8,552 bases of DNA from an uncultured Clostridium sp. (GCA_900551225.1 URUZ01000250.1:1-8552); one strand, 5' to 3'; shown: positions 1 through 6,456, counted from the first letter of the stretch. Notes: a model not told the origin generated them from the letters alone. Made by a program: numbers and translations.

Positions 1-104
1 CCCGCAGCCCCTGGCTCTCACGGACGGATGAATCTTACTCCGCCCGCGTAACCTTCCACCCCAAAAACCCCATTTTTTAATACCCAAGAAACAACCACAA
101 TGTA
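1..104. other. Left-edge stretch, no convincing gene
   Basis: No complete gene is visible here. On the plus strand one frame is open from position 3 to a TAA at 78-80 (25 codons, ending in ...FHPKNPIF). It could be the 3' end of a gene starting off the window, but it is too short to assign and a second frame is open to 51. No hairpin with a T-run was found. Composition changes from GC-rich (1-60) to AT-rich (70 onward). Confidence 0.25.
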
Positions 105-133
105 TTGCTATTGTCCTGTCATTTGTCTATATT
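105..133 (+). promoter_or_regulatory. Predicted sigma-70/sigma-A promoter of the antitoxin gene
   Basis: A -35-like TTGCTA (105-110) and a -10-like TATATT (128-133) are separated by exactly 17 nt, in an AT-rich stretch. The predicted start of transcription is near 140, which would leave a very short leader holding the AAAGGAG ribosome site at 144-150. A small imperfect inverted repeat (ACAAT 97-101 / ATTGT 110-114) overlaps the -35. RelB-type antitoxins commonly repress their own promoter through such sites, but arms of 5 bp are weak evidence. Confidence 0.5.
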
Positions 134-159
134 AGTAATTGGGAAAGGAGATTACAATC

Positions 160-465
160 ATGGCAAAAACATCAAATCTTTATGTACGTCTGGAGCCTGG
201 CTTGAAAGAACAAGTCGAATCTGTGCTGGGACAGCTTGGGATACCAGTATCCAATGCAGTTAATATTTTTTTAAAGCAGGTGGTCATGCAAAGAGGAATT
301 CCTTTTGAAGTGAAGCTGCCAGATACTAAACCCTTAAATATCAGCGCACTTACAGATGCAGAACTTAATATGGAACTGGAAAAAGGGTACACTGATTATG
401 TGCAGGGCAAAACAAAAGGTGCTGAACAGGCATTTGCAGATATACGCAAGGACTATGGATTATGA
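160..465 (+). CDS. RelB/DinJ-family ribbon-helix-helix antitoxin
   Basis: A 101-residue protein of the RelB/DinJ antitoxin family, a usual length for it. An N-terminal ribbon strand (about residues 6-13, NLYVRLEP) is followed by two helices. The family signature is clear: V-S-N-A-V-N-I-F-L-K-Q-V at about 30-41, then RGIPFEV at 45-51. The acidic, lysine-rich C-terminal part (60-101) would be the toxin-wrapping arm. Such proteins neutralise a RelE/YafQ-like mRNA interferase and repress their own operon as dimers. The ATG at 160 is preferred over an in-frame TTG at 139, because AAAGGAG (144-150) lies 9 nt before the ATG and inside the longer version. Codon use differs from the rest of the window: by hand count 33 of 101 codons end in G or C. 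No intact toxin follows, so it appears to be an orphan or broken module. Family assignment is secure; the exact partner type is not. Confidence 0.88.
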   Translation: MAKTSNLYVRLEPGLKEQVESVLGQLGIPVSNAVNIFLKQVVMQRGIPFEVKLPDTKPLNISALTDAELNMELEKGYTDYVQGKTKGAEQAFADIRKDYGL

Positions 466-524
466 CGTTTCATGTTACCCCACCCGCTCCAGCAATTCCA
501 ATATCAAAATCAGATCCCTGGTAA
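462..524 (+). pseudogene. Possible truncated start of the partner toxin gene
   Basis: An ATG at 462-464 overlaps the antitoxin TGA in an ATGA arrangement, the classic coupling seen between RelB-type antitoxins and their toxins. The frame starts MTFHV, plausible for a RelE-type N-terminus, but within about five codons it enters the sequence encoding the end of the minus-strand epimerase gene, then stops at TAA 522-524 after 20 codons. No RelE core is present. A second possible start, ATG at 454 (MDYDVS...), runs open to 568 but is also just the antisense of the epimerase. Read as a toxin remnant cut off near 475; it could also be chance. Confidence 0.3.
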
Positions 525-1767
525 TATGGTACGGGTCCTTCACCGGCAGGGCCACCACCTTATCCTGAGGTGTGCCGTCCCGTTTCAGGATCTGTTTCCA
601 CTCTCTGACCTGAGGGTCACGGTTGGGAAACATCCTGAAGGTGTAGTCAAACACTTTTTCATGCCAATCCAAAAAATGTTGGTCCTTTGTACGTTCATAG
701 CACCGCAGGGTGGTATAGAGGGCTTCGGCGTGCACCCACCACAGCTTGTCACCCCAGCCTTCCAGCACCTGGCGGACCGCGGGCTCTGCCATCTCCTCTG
801 CCCGAGCCACAGGCTGCCCGCTGTGCCATCCTCCGCCATCTACCATACAGTAATGCAATATCCCCCCGTACTCCTTATCCCACCCAATCTCCAGCGCCCT
901 GGCTGCAATCTTAACAGCCCTGGCACCAATCTCCGGCTGTTCCAGCAGGTCTGCGGCATCCATCATAAACCACATATCCTCAATGGTATGCCCAGGGTTG
1001 GCATGGCCTCCCAGCAGACCCGGAACCCTCCTGTTATCTGTGGTAATCACCTCGCGCACCACATCATTTTCATCCACAAAGTGTTCTAATATATCCCCCG
1101 CAAATCCTGCCAGACGCCGCTTCAGCTCCGCCTCGTATCCGGGGTCCATGTGTTTAGCCGCACCGCACATTTCCCAGGTCACATTGGACAGAATCATGGG
1201 AATTCCATGTGCACGGCAGCCATGTGGCAGGGGATAGGGAAGGGTGTAAAACTGCCCGCTGTCCACCCTGTCCAGCACGGATTCATACAGCCGTTTGGCA
1301 AAGGCATAGGCAGCTGCATCTTCTGCTGCAACAGCGTATGCGGCCATGCCCAGCACCACGAAGCAGTCCGCGTAAATGCTCATATCCAGTGGTTCCCACC
1401 CCTCCACATGCTTGGGCTGCCCGTCCTCCTCCATCAGGAAAACGCACCGCATATCTCCCTGCCCTATGAGGCAGTGTTTCATCAGGAAGTCTTTTCCATT
1501 TTTTGCAAGCCGCAGGAACTCATGGCTCTGGTCCTTTGAAAACAGCCCTGTTTTCATCCTCGCCAGCCTGGCAAACATCCACACAAACCGCCCCTGGCTC
1601 CAGGTGTATTTGTCCCGGCTGACCAGATTCTCACCTGCATTGTCAAAACAGTTAAAATATCCGCCGTTTGTACTATCCTCGCACCGCGGCAGCCAGAAGG
1701 ACAGGATATTGTTGGTCAGCTCATTTTCAAAAAAAACCTTCATCCGAAGCCAGTCATTTCCGTTCAT
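475..1767 (-). CDS. N-acylglucosamine 2-epimerase (AGE) family protein
   Basis: A 430-residue protein of the AGE/RnBP (alpha/alpha)6-barrel family, which interconverts 2-epimers of sugars: GlcNAc/ManNAc in the type enzymes, cellobiose or mannose in relatives. Positions below count from the alternative ATG two codons upstream (1773). Landmarks in order: GGYF 37-40; W-S-Q-G-R-F-V-W-M-F 58-67; Y-A-D-C-F-V-V-L-G 134-142; G-I-P-M-I-L-S-N-V 190-198; N-P-G-H-T-I-E-D-M-W 259-268, holding one family catalytic His (H262); GWDKEYGGI 297-305; K-L-W-W-V-H-A-E-A-L 343-352; and D-P-Y-H-I-T-R-D 413-420, holding the second His (H416). The usual W-K-G before that His is replaced by V-K-D, so the substrate could differ from GlcNAc. 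The ATG at 1767 is chosen because AAGGGGG (1775-1781) lies 7 nt upstream; the 1773 ATG is almost on top of it. It is the last gene of the operon. Its placement after nagB-nagA suggests it feeds a ManNAc-like sugar into GlcNAc catabolism. Confidence 0.88.
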   Translation of the reverse strand: MNGNDWLRMKVFFENELTNNILSFWLPRCEDSTNGGYFNCFDNAGENLVSRDKYTWSQGRFVWMFARLARMKTGLFSKDQSHEFLRLAKNGKDFLMKHCLIGQGDMRCVFLMEEDGQPKHVEGWEPLDMSIYADCFVVLGMAAYAVAAEDAAAYAFAKRLYESVLDRVDSGQFYTLPYPLPHGCRAHGIPMILSNVTWEMCGAAKHMDPGYEAELKRRLAGFAGDILEHFVDENDVVREVITTDNRRVPGLLGGHANPGHTIEDMWFMMDAADLLEQPEIGARAVKIAARALEIGWDKEYGGILHYCMVDGGGWHSGQPVARAEEMAEPAVRQVLEGWGDKLWWVHAEALYTTLRCYERTKDQHFLDWHEKVFDYTFRMFPNRDPQVREWKQILKRDGTPQDKVVALPVKDPYHITRDLILILELLERVG

Positions 1768-1774
1768 CGCCATT

Positions 1775-1781
1775 CCCCCTT
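1775..1781 (-). promoter_or_regulatory. Ribosome binding site deciding the epimerase start
   Basis: On the minus strand AAGGGGG sits 7 nt before the ATG at 1767 but only 1 nt before the ATG at 1773. An in-frame TAA lies a few codons further upstream. The spacing favours the shorter protein. Confidence 0.55.
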
Positions 1782-1849
1782 TTTACCGCTGACCGCAGGG
1801 CACACTTCATCCCCCGTTATTCTCCTACCACTGGATGCTCCTGCGCCGC

Positions 1850-3064
1850 TTACCATATGCCGGCCGCCGCGCGCGCTTCGCCAAAATTCCCATAGACCAC
1901 CTTCCCATGAACCATCACGCCTTCCACCTGTATGTCTTCGTCAAAACAGACCAGGTTTGCCCTTTTCCCGGGCATGATGCTGCCGATCTGTCCCTCCTGT
2001 CCCATGATACGCGCAGGGGTCAGGCACATCATGCGGATGCAGTCCCAGAGGGGCACACCGGCCCTGTGGTACATCACCCGCACCAGGCGGTCATCGGTTG
2101 CTATACTGCCGGCGAATGCGCTGCGGTCTGGCAGCTTGGCCACATCGTCCTCAATGATTACACGCCGGCCGTTTCGCAGGCTTCCCAGCACGGATTCCTT
2201 CACATCCTGTCCGGCGCAGCGCATGGAATCACAGGTCAGAACCACCTTGTCCGGCCCTTTGATCCGGTAAACCATCTGCAGGATTTCCACCGGCAGATGG
2301 CAGCCGTCGGCAATGACCTCCACCGTCAGGTCATTGATGCAGTAAGCGCTCTCGACCAGTCCCGGATACCGGAAGCCGCCTCTTCTGACCATGCCCGACA
2401 TGGCGGAATACAGGTGGGTTACATGGCTGATTCCGCTGTGGTATGCCTCCAGTACCTGGCTGTACTCAGCAGCTGAGTGGCCCATGGACGGCACAATGCC
2501 ATGCTCTCTTAATACTCCGGCAAATGTTCCTGCCCCCGGCAGTTCAGGCGCCAACGTCCACCTGGAGATGGCTCCTTCCCCATAGAAAATAAACTCCTCG
2601 TACTCTTCCCGCTTCGGGTTGCGGATGTACTGCTCATCGATGGCGCCTTTTTGTTCCGGGTTCAGGTAAGGCCCCTCCATATGGAGCCCCGGCAGCTCCG
2701 GACCGTCGGTTATAATGCGCCGGGCGCTTCGCAGCGCATCGATGCTGCCCAGAATCTCCTCTCTGGAGGCGGCCAGGGTGGTGGGATACAGGGTGGTGGT
2801 TCCGTGATGCATATGGGTTTTGGCAGCAGTGACCACCGCCTCCGCTGTCCCATCCATAAAATCGCAGCCCCCCGCCCCGTGGCTGTGGATCTCCACAAAT
2901 CCGGGAGACAGATATCTGCCTCTCAGATTCCAGACCTGGTCTTTTTCACAAACCTCCGGCTCTCCCGGACCTGCGGCCATAATCCGGCCTTCCTTCACTG
3001 TCACATATCCCTGCTCCACACGGTCGGGGAATATGACTGCGGCATTTACCAAGTGTATCAGCAT
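1850..3064 (-). CDS. nagA: N-acetylglucosamine-6-phosphate deacetylase
   Basis: A 404-residue cytoplasmic amidohydrolase that hydrolyses GlcNAc-6-P to GlcN-6-P and acetate. In order: an N-terminal beta domain (1-55); the metal-site H-S-H at 60-62 in PGFVEIHSHGAGG; H-G-T-T-T-L-Y-P-T 88-96; L-H-M-E-G-P-Y-L 127-134 with the metal ligand E130; K-G-A 139-141; A-P-E 172-174; G-H-S-A 195-198 (ligand H196); T-H-L-Y-S-A-M 216-222 (ligand H217); A-D-G-C-H 252-256; T-C-D-S-M 277-281 with the catalytic acid/base D279; A-G-S 318-320; and a closing P-G-K-R-A-N-L-V 365-372. All the residues expected from E. coli NagA are present. The ATG at 3064 has AGAGGAG (3072-3078) 7 nt upstream. A longer frame open to 3157 only overlaps the end of nagB and adds a non-homologous Pro/Ser/Gly-rich tail. 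The gap after the nagB stop is 14 nt, so the two genes are one transcription unit. Confidence 0.95.
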   Translation of the reverse strand: MLIHLVNAAVIFPDRVEQGYVTVKEGRIMAAGPGEPEVCEKDQVWNLRGRYLSPGFVEIHSHGAGGCDFMDGTAEAVVTAAKTHMHHGTTTLYPTTLAASREEILGSIDALRSARRIITDGPELPGLHMEGPYLNPEQKGAIDEQYIRNPKREEYEEFIFYGEGAISRWTLAPELPGAGTFAGVLREHGIVPSMGHSAAEYSQVLEAYHSGISHVTHLYSAMSGMVRRGGFRYPGLVESAYCINDLTVEVIADGCHLPVEILQMVYRIKGPDKVVLTCDSMRCAGQDVKESVLGSLRNGRRVIIEDDVAKLPDRSAFAGSIATDDRLVRVMYHRAGVPLWDCIRMMCLTPARIMGQEGQIGSIMPGKRANLVCFDEDIQVEGVMVHGKVVYGNFGEARAAAGIW

Positions 3065-3078
3065 GGCGTCTCTCCTCT

Positions 3079-3849
3079 TTACAGCAGATACCCGGCTGAG
3101 CCCTGGTCCAGATACAGCACCGCTCCCGGATGGGTGGTGAGGATACTGGCAGGGCACCGGCAGGAAACTGTGCCGTTTAACATATCCCGCACAGCCTCTG
3201 CCTTGGCTGTCCCCGGCACGCTGCAGAACATATGGCCCGCCCTGGTCAGGCCCGGGATGGTGACAGTGATGGCGTGGGCAGGCACCTGCTCCAACAGTTC
3301 AAAACAGCCGTCATTGACCTGCTGCCTCCGGCATCTCTCCTCCAGCTCAACCACCTTCGCCAGATTTCGGTCCTCAAAGTCCGCCACCGGCGGATCATTG
3401 AATGCCAGATGCCCGTTCTCCCCCACCCCCAGCAAGCAGACATCCGCCGGATGCTCCCGCAGTAACTCTCCGTAGCGCTTAGCCTCCTCCTTGGCATCCG
3501 GGGCGTTTCCATTGATCAGGTTCACAGACTTCAGAGGGATTCTGTCAAAGACCGTCCGCCGCAGATAATTGCGAAAACCCGCCGGATGCTCCGGGTCCAG
3601 GCCCACATATTCATCCATATGATAGGCATTGACCCTGCCCCAGTCAATGTCCTCTGCCGCCAGCAGAGCCGCCAGCGTTTCATTCTGGGATGGGGCTGCT
3701 GCGAAGATCACGTTCAGCTCCTTCTTTTTTTCCAATAATTCCCTGATACACCGGGCAGCCTGGGCTCCGGCTTCATTGCCCATTGCTGTTCTAGTGTCAA
3801 ATATCATGACGCGGAGCTGATCCGCCTTGTAATCTTTTAAAACTGCCAT
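3079..3849 (-). CDS. nagB: Glucosamine-6-phosphate deaminase, divergent NagB subfamily
   Basis: A 256-residue member of the NagB/6-phosphogluconolactonase fold, close to the usual length (E. coli NagB 266). The reaction expected from context is GlcN-6-P to fructose-6-P plus ammonia. Visible: A-A-A-P-S-Q-N-E-T-L 50-59 where classic NagB has a G-G-T-P phosphate loop; Y-H-M-D-E-Y-V-G-L 76-84 with D79, equivalent to E. coli Asp72; and G-V-G-E-N-G-H-L-A-F-N-D-P-P 141-154, which keeps the active-site His (H147) but has Asn145 where E. coli has Asp141 and Asp152 where E. coli has Glu148. V-N-D-G-C-F at 178-183 is also seen in this subfamily as I recall it. Such proteins are usually annotated as glucosamine-6-phosphate deaminases; direct proof for this branch is not known to me. 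The SD AAGGAG lies 7 nt before the ATG and overlaps the end of the upstream larA-like gene (2-nt gap), implying coupled translation. Confidence 0.87.
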   Translation of the reverse strand: MAVLKDYKADQLRVMIFDTRTAMGNEAGAQAARCIRELLEKKKELNVIFAAAPSQNETLAALLAAEDIDWGRVNAYHMDEYVGLDPEHPAGFRNYLRRTVFDRIPLKSVNLINGNAPDAKEEAKRYGELLREHPADVCLLGVGENGHLAFNDPPVADFEDRNLAKVVELEERCRRQQVNDGCFELLEQVPAHAITVTIPGLTRAGHMFCSVPGTAKAEAVRDMLNGTVSCRCPASILTTHPGAVLYLDQGSAGYLL

Positions 3850-3851
3850 CT

Positions 3852-5135
3852 TTATTCTCCTTCATCGTATAGAAATGCTTCTGCACCGCCGCTGAGTGCC
3901 GATACGCGGCAGTTATTATATTCCGCCAGAGCGTCGTCAATGGCCTGCTGGAGCCCTGACAGAGGATAATGTACACAGCCGCAGCTGGTCATCTCCGCCT
4001 CCGTGACGCCATCTCCCACCACCACCAGCTTCCTCCTTCTGCGCATCTTGGACATGCTGTTTCCCACGGCAATAGCCAGCCTGTCCCCCGGGATCTCTGC
4101 CCCGGCGATACAGGCCCTGACAATCTCATCCCCATCGTCCCTCGCCATGTATTCCGGGTATTCCGGGTGTGGGCCTACCCCCTCATAGTTGGGGCTTACC
4201 AGAATCATGGTGCCTCCCCGTTCCCCCTTTAAAGCGGGTTCCGCGCCGTACATGGCCTTAGGCGACTGCCAGAAGTCCTGGTCCGCCGGGTGGGAGCTGA
4301 CGATCACCACATCGGCCTTCTCCGTCACCCTGCTTCCCAGCACCTGCTTGCCAATCTTCACGCCCTCCCTGTGGGCCGCCACATAGTTTCCTGCCACTGC
4401 CCTGCATAGCTTCAGGTCGGGAGTCAGGATGGTATTGATAATGAAATCCAGGCCAATGGTATCCACCCAGCTCTCCATCATATCCCGGATGGGTGTGGTG
4501 CTCTGGCCGAACATGTTCTCATCGATGAGGCTGGCTTTCAGATGGAAATAGGACACTGTGTCCTCCCCGGCCACGCCCGGGAAGAGAATCTTTCCCCCTC
4601 CGCCCCATCCCATCACAGGGTGGGGTACCAGGTTGCCCACGCCGATGCGCACATCCGCCTCCATGATCTCCCTGGTAGCCATAATGGGCGCGCCCTCCTC
4701 TGTGTCCCCCACATATACCAGGCGTGCGGGGTCCCTGAACTCCGAATTGATCACAGGATACGCCTCATAAACTGCGCTGCCCACCCGCTCCCGCAGCTCC
4801 TCCGGGGACATATAGCGATGGCTGCCCAGAGCCACCACAATCTTGATATGTTCTTCCCTGGCCCCGCAGGCCAGCAGCTTCTTAAGAAGCACAGGCAGGA
4901 TCAGGCTGATGGGAGTCGGGCGCGAACCGTCATCCACTATCACCGCGATCTTCTTCTCCGGTGATATCATGGATTCCAGACATTTTCCGCCAAAGGGATT
5001 CTCCACAGCCCGGCGGATCTCCGCCTCCGGATCTGGGGCCGGAACCGCTGCGGGCGGGTCAATCATGCCGATAAAACAGGCAGCCGGGACCTCCATCTCC
5101 ACCTGCTCTGTTCCGTATGGAAGGCTGATCTTCAT
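3852..5135 (-). CDS. LarA-family nickel-dependent (lactate racemase-like) racemase/epimerase
   Basis: A 427-residue cytoplasmic protein, matching the size of LarA (Lactiplantibacillus plantarum LarA 424). LarA uses a nickel-pincer nucleotide cofactor to racemise lactate by hydride transfer at an alpha-hydroxy acid carbon; homologues epimerise other 2-hydroxy acids, including sugar acids. Landmarks: D-D-G-S-R-P-T-P 68-75; A-L-G-S-H-R 102-107 (H106); P-H-P-V-M-G-W-G-G-G-G-K 171-182 (H172, K182); F-H-L-K 197-200 (H198); Q290 and K293. H106, H172, K182 and H198 reproduce the spacing of LarA His108, His174, Lys184 and His200 exactly (constant offset of 2), so the cofactor site looks intact. The cofactor makers LarB, LarC and LarE are not in the window and would have to be encoded elsewhere. 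The start has GAGGGGG about 8 nt upstream, and its ATG overlaps the HIT gene stop (ATGA). Its place between transporter and nagBA makes simple lactate racemisation unlikely; a sugar-acid or hydroxy-acid moiety of the imported glycan is inferred. Confidence 0.9.
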   Translation of the reverse strand: MKISLPYGTEQVEMEVPAACFIGMIDPPAAVPAPDPEAEIRRAVENPFGGKCLESMISPEKKIAVIVDDGSRPTPISLILPVLLKKLLACGAREEHIKIVVALGSHRYMSPEELRERVGSAVYEAYPVINSEFRDPARLVYVGDTEEGAPIMATREIMEADVRIGVGNLVPHPVMGWGGGGKILFPGVAGEDTVSYFHLKASLIDENMFGQSTTPIRDMMESWVDTIGLDFIINTILTPDLKLCRAVAGNYVAAHREGVKIGKQVLGSRVTEKADVVIVSSHPADQDFWQSPKAMYGAEPALKGERGGTMILVSPNYEGVGPHPEYPEYMARDDGDEIVRACIAGAEIPGDRLAIAVGNSMSKMRRRRKLVVVGDGVTEAEMTSCGCVHYPLSGLQQAIDDALAEYNNCRVSALSGGAEAFLYDEGE

Positions 5136-5590
5136 GGTTTTATCCCCCTCTTTTTCCTCACGGCGCTGCCGATCATCTCCATGCGCTCACTGTACTCCTC
5201 AGGCGTCAGCGTAATCTTGTCGTCCTCATTAGGAAACAGCACAAAGGGCTCTCCCCACCCCAGTTTCCCCCTGTATTTGGGACACAGCGTGTAGTGGACA
5301 TGGTTCACCTCATCCCCATAAATAGCATAGTTGATCTTGTCCGCCCCGAACAGCCCGCTGATGGTTTCAGCCAGCGCGCACACATCATCCATAAATGCAT
5401 CCCGCTCCTCCTTTGGAATCTCAAACAACTCCTTATAGTGGTCCCGGTACATGATGGTGCAGCGCCCCGGCAGCGTCTGATCCTTACACAGGAACACGCT
5501 GGAAGCCTTCAGATCACAGATCTTAAACAGCAGGCTGCGAAACCCTTCGTCCTGGTCACAGTAGTAACACCCTTCAGCTTTTCTCATCAT
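5132..5590 (-). CDS. HIT (histidine triad) domain protein with a reduced triad
   Basis: A 152-residue protein of the HIT superfamily (nucleotide hydrolases and transferases, including GalT-like enzymes). An N-terminal C-Y-Y-C (8-11) resembles the zinc-binding cysteine pair of many HIT proteins. L-P-G-R-C-T-I-M-Y-R-D-H 40-51 matches the family's PGH...K.H strand region. N-H-V-H-Y-T-L-C-P-K 96-105 is the HIT motif: His97 and the presumed nucleophile His99 are kept, but the third histidine is Thr101. The C-terminal part (110-152) is short and polar. It begins 17 nt after the permease stop, with AAGGAG 6 nt before the ATG; a second ATG immediately follows (M2), so the start may be one codon later. 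Its stop overlaps the larA-like start by 4 nt, suggesting the two products are made in step. Substrate unknown; a phosphosugar-nucleotide or nucleoside-phosphoramidate substrate is possible but unproven. Confidence 0.83.
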   Translation of the reverse strand: MMRKAEGCYYCDQDEGFRSLLFKICDLKASSVFLCKDQTLPGRCTIMYRDHYKELFEIPKEERDAFMDDVCALAETISGLFGADKINYAIYGDEVNHVHYTLCPKYRGKLGWGEPFVLFPNEDDKITLTPEEYSERMEMIGSAVRKKRGIKP

Positions 5591-5607
5591 TCCTTGCTCC
5601 TTGTCTT

Positions 5608-6456
5608 TTACTTGATCGCCCCGGCCGTATGGTCGCCGGTTATATAATTGCGGATACAGATAAACAAAATCACCAGCGGAACCGTGGTGTACATGGCTCC
5701 GGCCATCACATAATGCCAGGGAATCCCCACCGCCGGATTGTTCTTTAAAATCTCGTACAGGCTGACAATGATGGGCTTTTTCTCAGTGCTGGAAATAAAT
5801 GTAAATGCAAACAGGAATTCATTCCACGTCCTGGTAAATGCAAAGATCACCGCCACCGCGATGCCTGTGCTGGACACCGGCAGAAAGATCCTGGTCATCA
5901 CCTCAAAGGAGCTGCAGCCATCGATCCTGGCCGCCTCCACCACCTCCCCCGGCACTCCGTCAAATGTGGCTTTGAGCATCAGCACTATAAAGGCCAGGTT
6001 AAAAGTGGTGTTCATCAGCACAAGGCTCAGCCAGCTGTCGATCAGTCCCAGCTTGTTCATCATGGTGTACAGCGGGATGATCACGATTACCGGCGCAAAC
6101 ATCTGGCTCACCAGCACCAGGAAATACATCTGTTTCTTCATGTAGAAGTTCAGGCAGGAAAATGCATACGCCGCCGGAATGGCAATCACCATAATCAGCG
6201 CTATGGTCAGGCCTGTGATGATAAGGCTGGCCTTGAAGCCATTTAAAATGTGCATTTTGTGGAACACCTGCACATAGTTCTCCCAGGCCATGGCCTTGGG
6301 AATCCAGGTTACGGGCATGGTGAATACGTCGTTTGCCTGCTTTAAGGACACGGACACCATGGCTGCCACAGGGAACAGCAGAGACACAATGATAATCAGT
6401 ACCAGCAGCGCAAAGAGGCATTTCCTTCCCCTGCGTTTCATCCGGTATCTATTCAT
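5608..6456 (-). CDS. Carbohydrate ABC transporter permease, MalG type
   Basis: A 282-residue integral membrane subunit of a CUT1-type sugar importer. About six hydrophobic segments are visible: 13-35, 74-98, 109-131, 142-163, 196-217 and 248-268. The cytoplasmic EAA loop that docks the ATPase reads E-A-A-R-I-D-G-C-S-S-F-E-V at 174-186, with the family's P at 193. The C-terminus R-N-Y-I-T-G-D-H-T-A-G-A-I-K is the typical MalG-type ending. The frame is open to a GTG at 6468, but that GTG is itself part of the AAAGGAGG ribosome site, so the ATG at 6456 is taken as the start. It overlaps the upstream permease stop by 8 nt, consistent with coupled, equimolar synthesis of the two permeases. No ATPase gene is adjacent; such systems often share an MsmK-like ATPase encoded elsewhere. 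Confidence 0.93.
   Translation of the reverse strand: MNRYRMKRRGRKCLFALLVLIIIVSLLFPVAAMVSVSLKQANDVFTMPVTWIPKAMAWENYVQVFHKMHILNGFKASLIITGLTIALIMVIAIPAAYAFSCLNFYMKKQMYFLVLVSQMFAPVIVIIPLYTMMNKLGLIDSWLSLVLMNTTFNLAFIVLMLKATFDGVPGEVVEAARIDGCSSFEVMTRIFLPVSSTGIAVAVIFAFTRTWNEFLFAFTFISSTEKKPIIVSLYEILKNNPAVGIPWHYVMAGAMYTTVPLVILFICIRNYITGDHTAGAIK

Noticed and set aside
139..159. TTG start seven codons before the antitoxin ATG
   Set aside because: It would translate the ribosome site itself (AAAGGAG at 144-150), which is correctly spaced for the ATG at 160.
472..1089. Plus-strand open frame of about 205 codons opposite the epimerase gene
   Set aside because: It is antisense to a well-supported AGE gene, has no ribosome site, and its Pro/His/Leu-rich translation shows no family features; open antisense frames are common in GC-rich codon usage.
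1754..1810. 18-codon minus-strand open frame in the nagA-epimerase gap, overlapping the epimerase start
   Set aside because: The start is only weakly placed (GGAG 11 nt upstream) and the peptide (MKCALRSAVKRG...) is unremarkable; the 82-nt gap shows no convincing hairpin. It could be a coupling leader but there is not enough evidence.
3065..3157. Upstream extension of nagA by 31 codons
   Set aside because: It overlaps the end of nagB, has no ribosome site, and adds a low-complexity tail; the ATG at 3064 has AGAGGAG at ideal spacing and matches the family N-terminus.
1835..3475. Long plus-strand open frames (up to 274 codons) opposite nagA and nagB
   Set aside because: Both are shadows of strongly conserved genes on the other strand and lack starts with ribosome sites or recognisable motifs.
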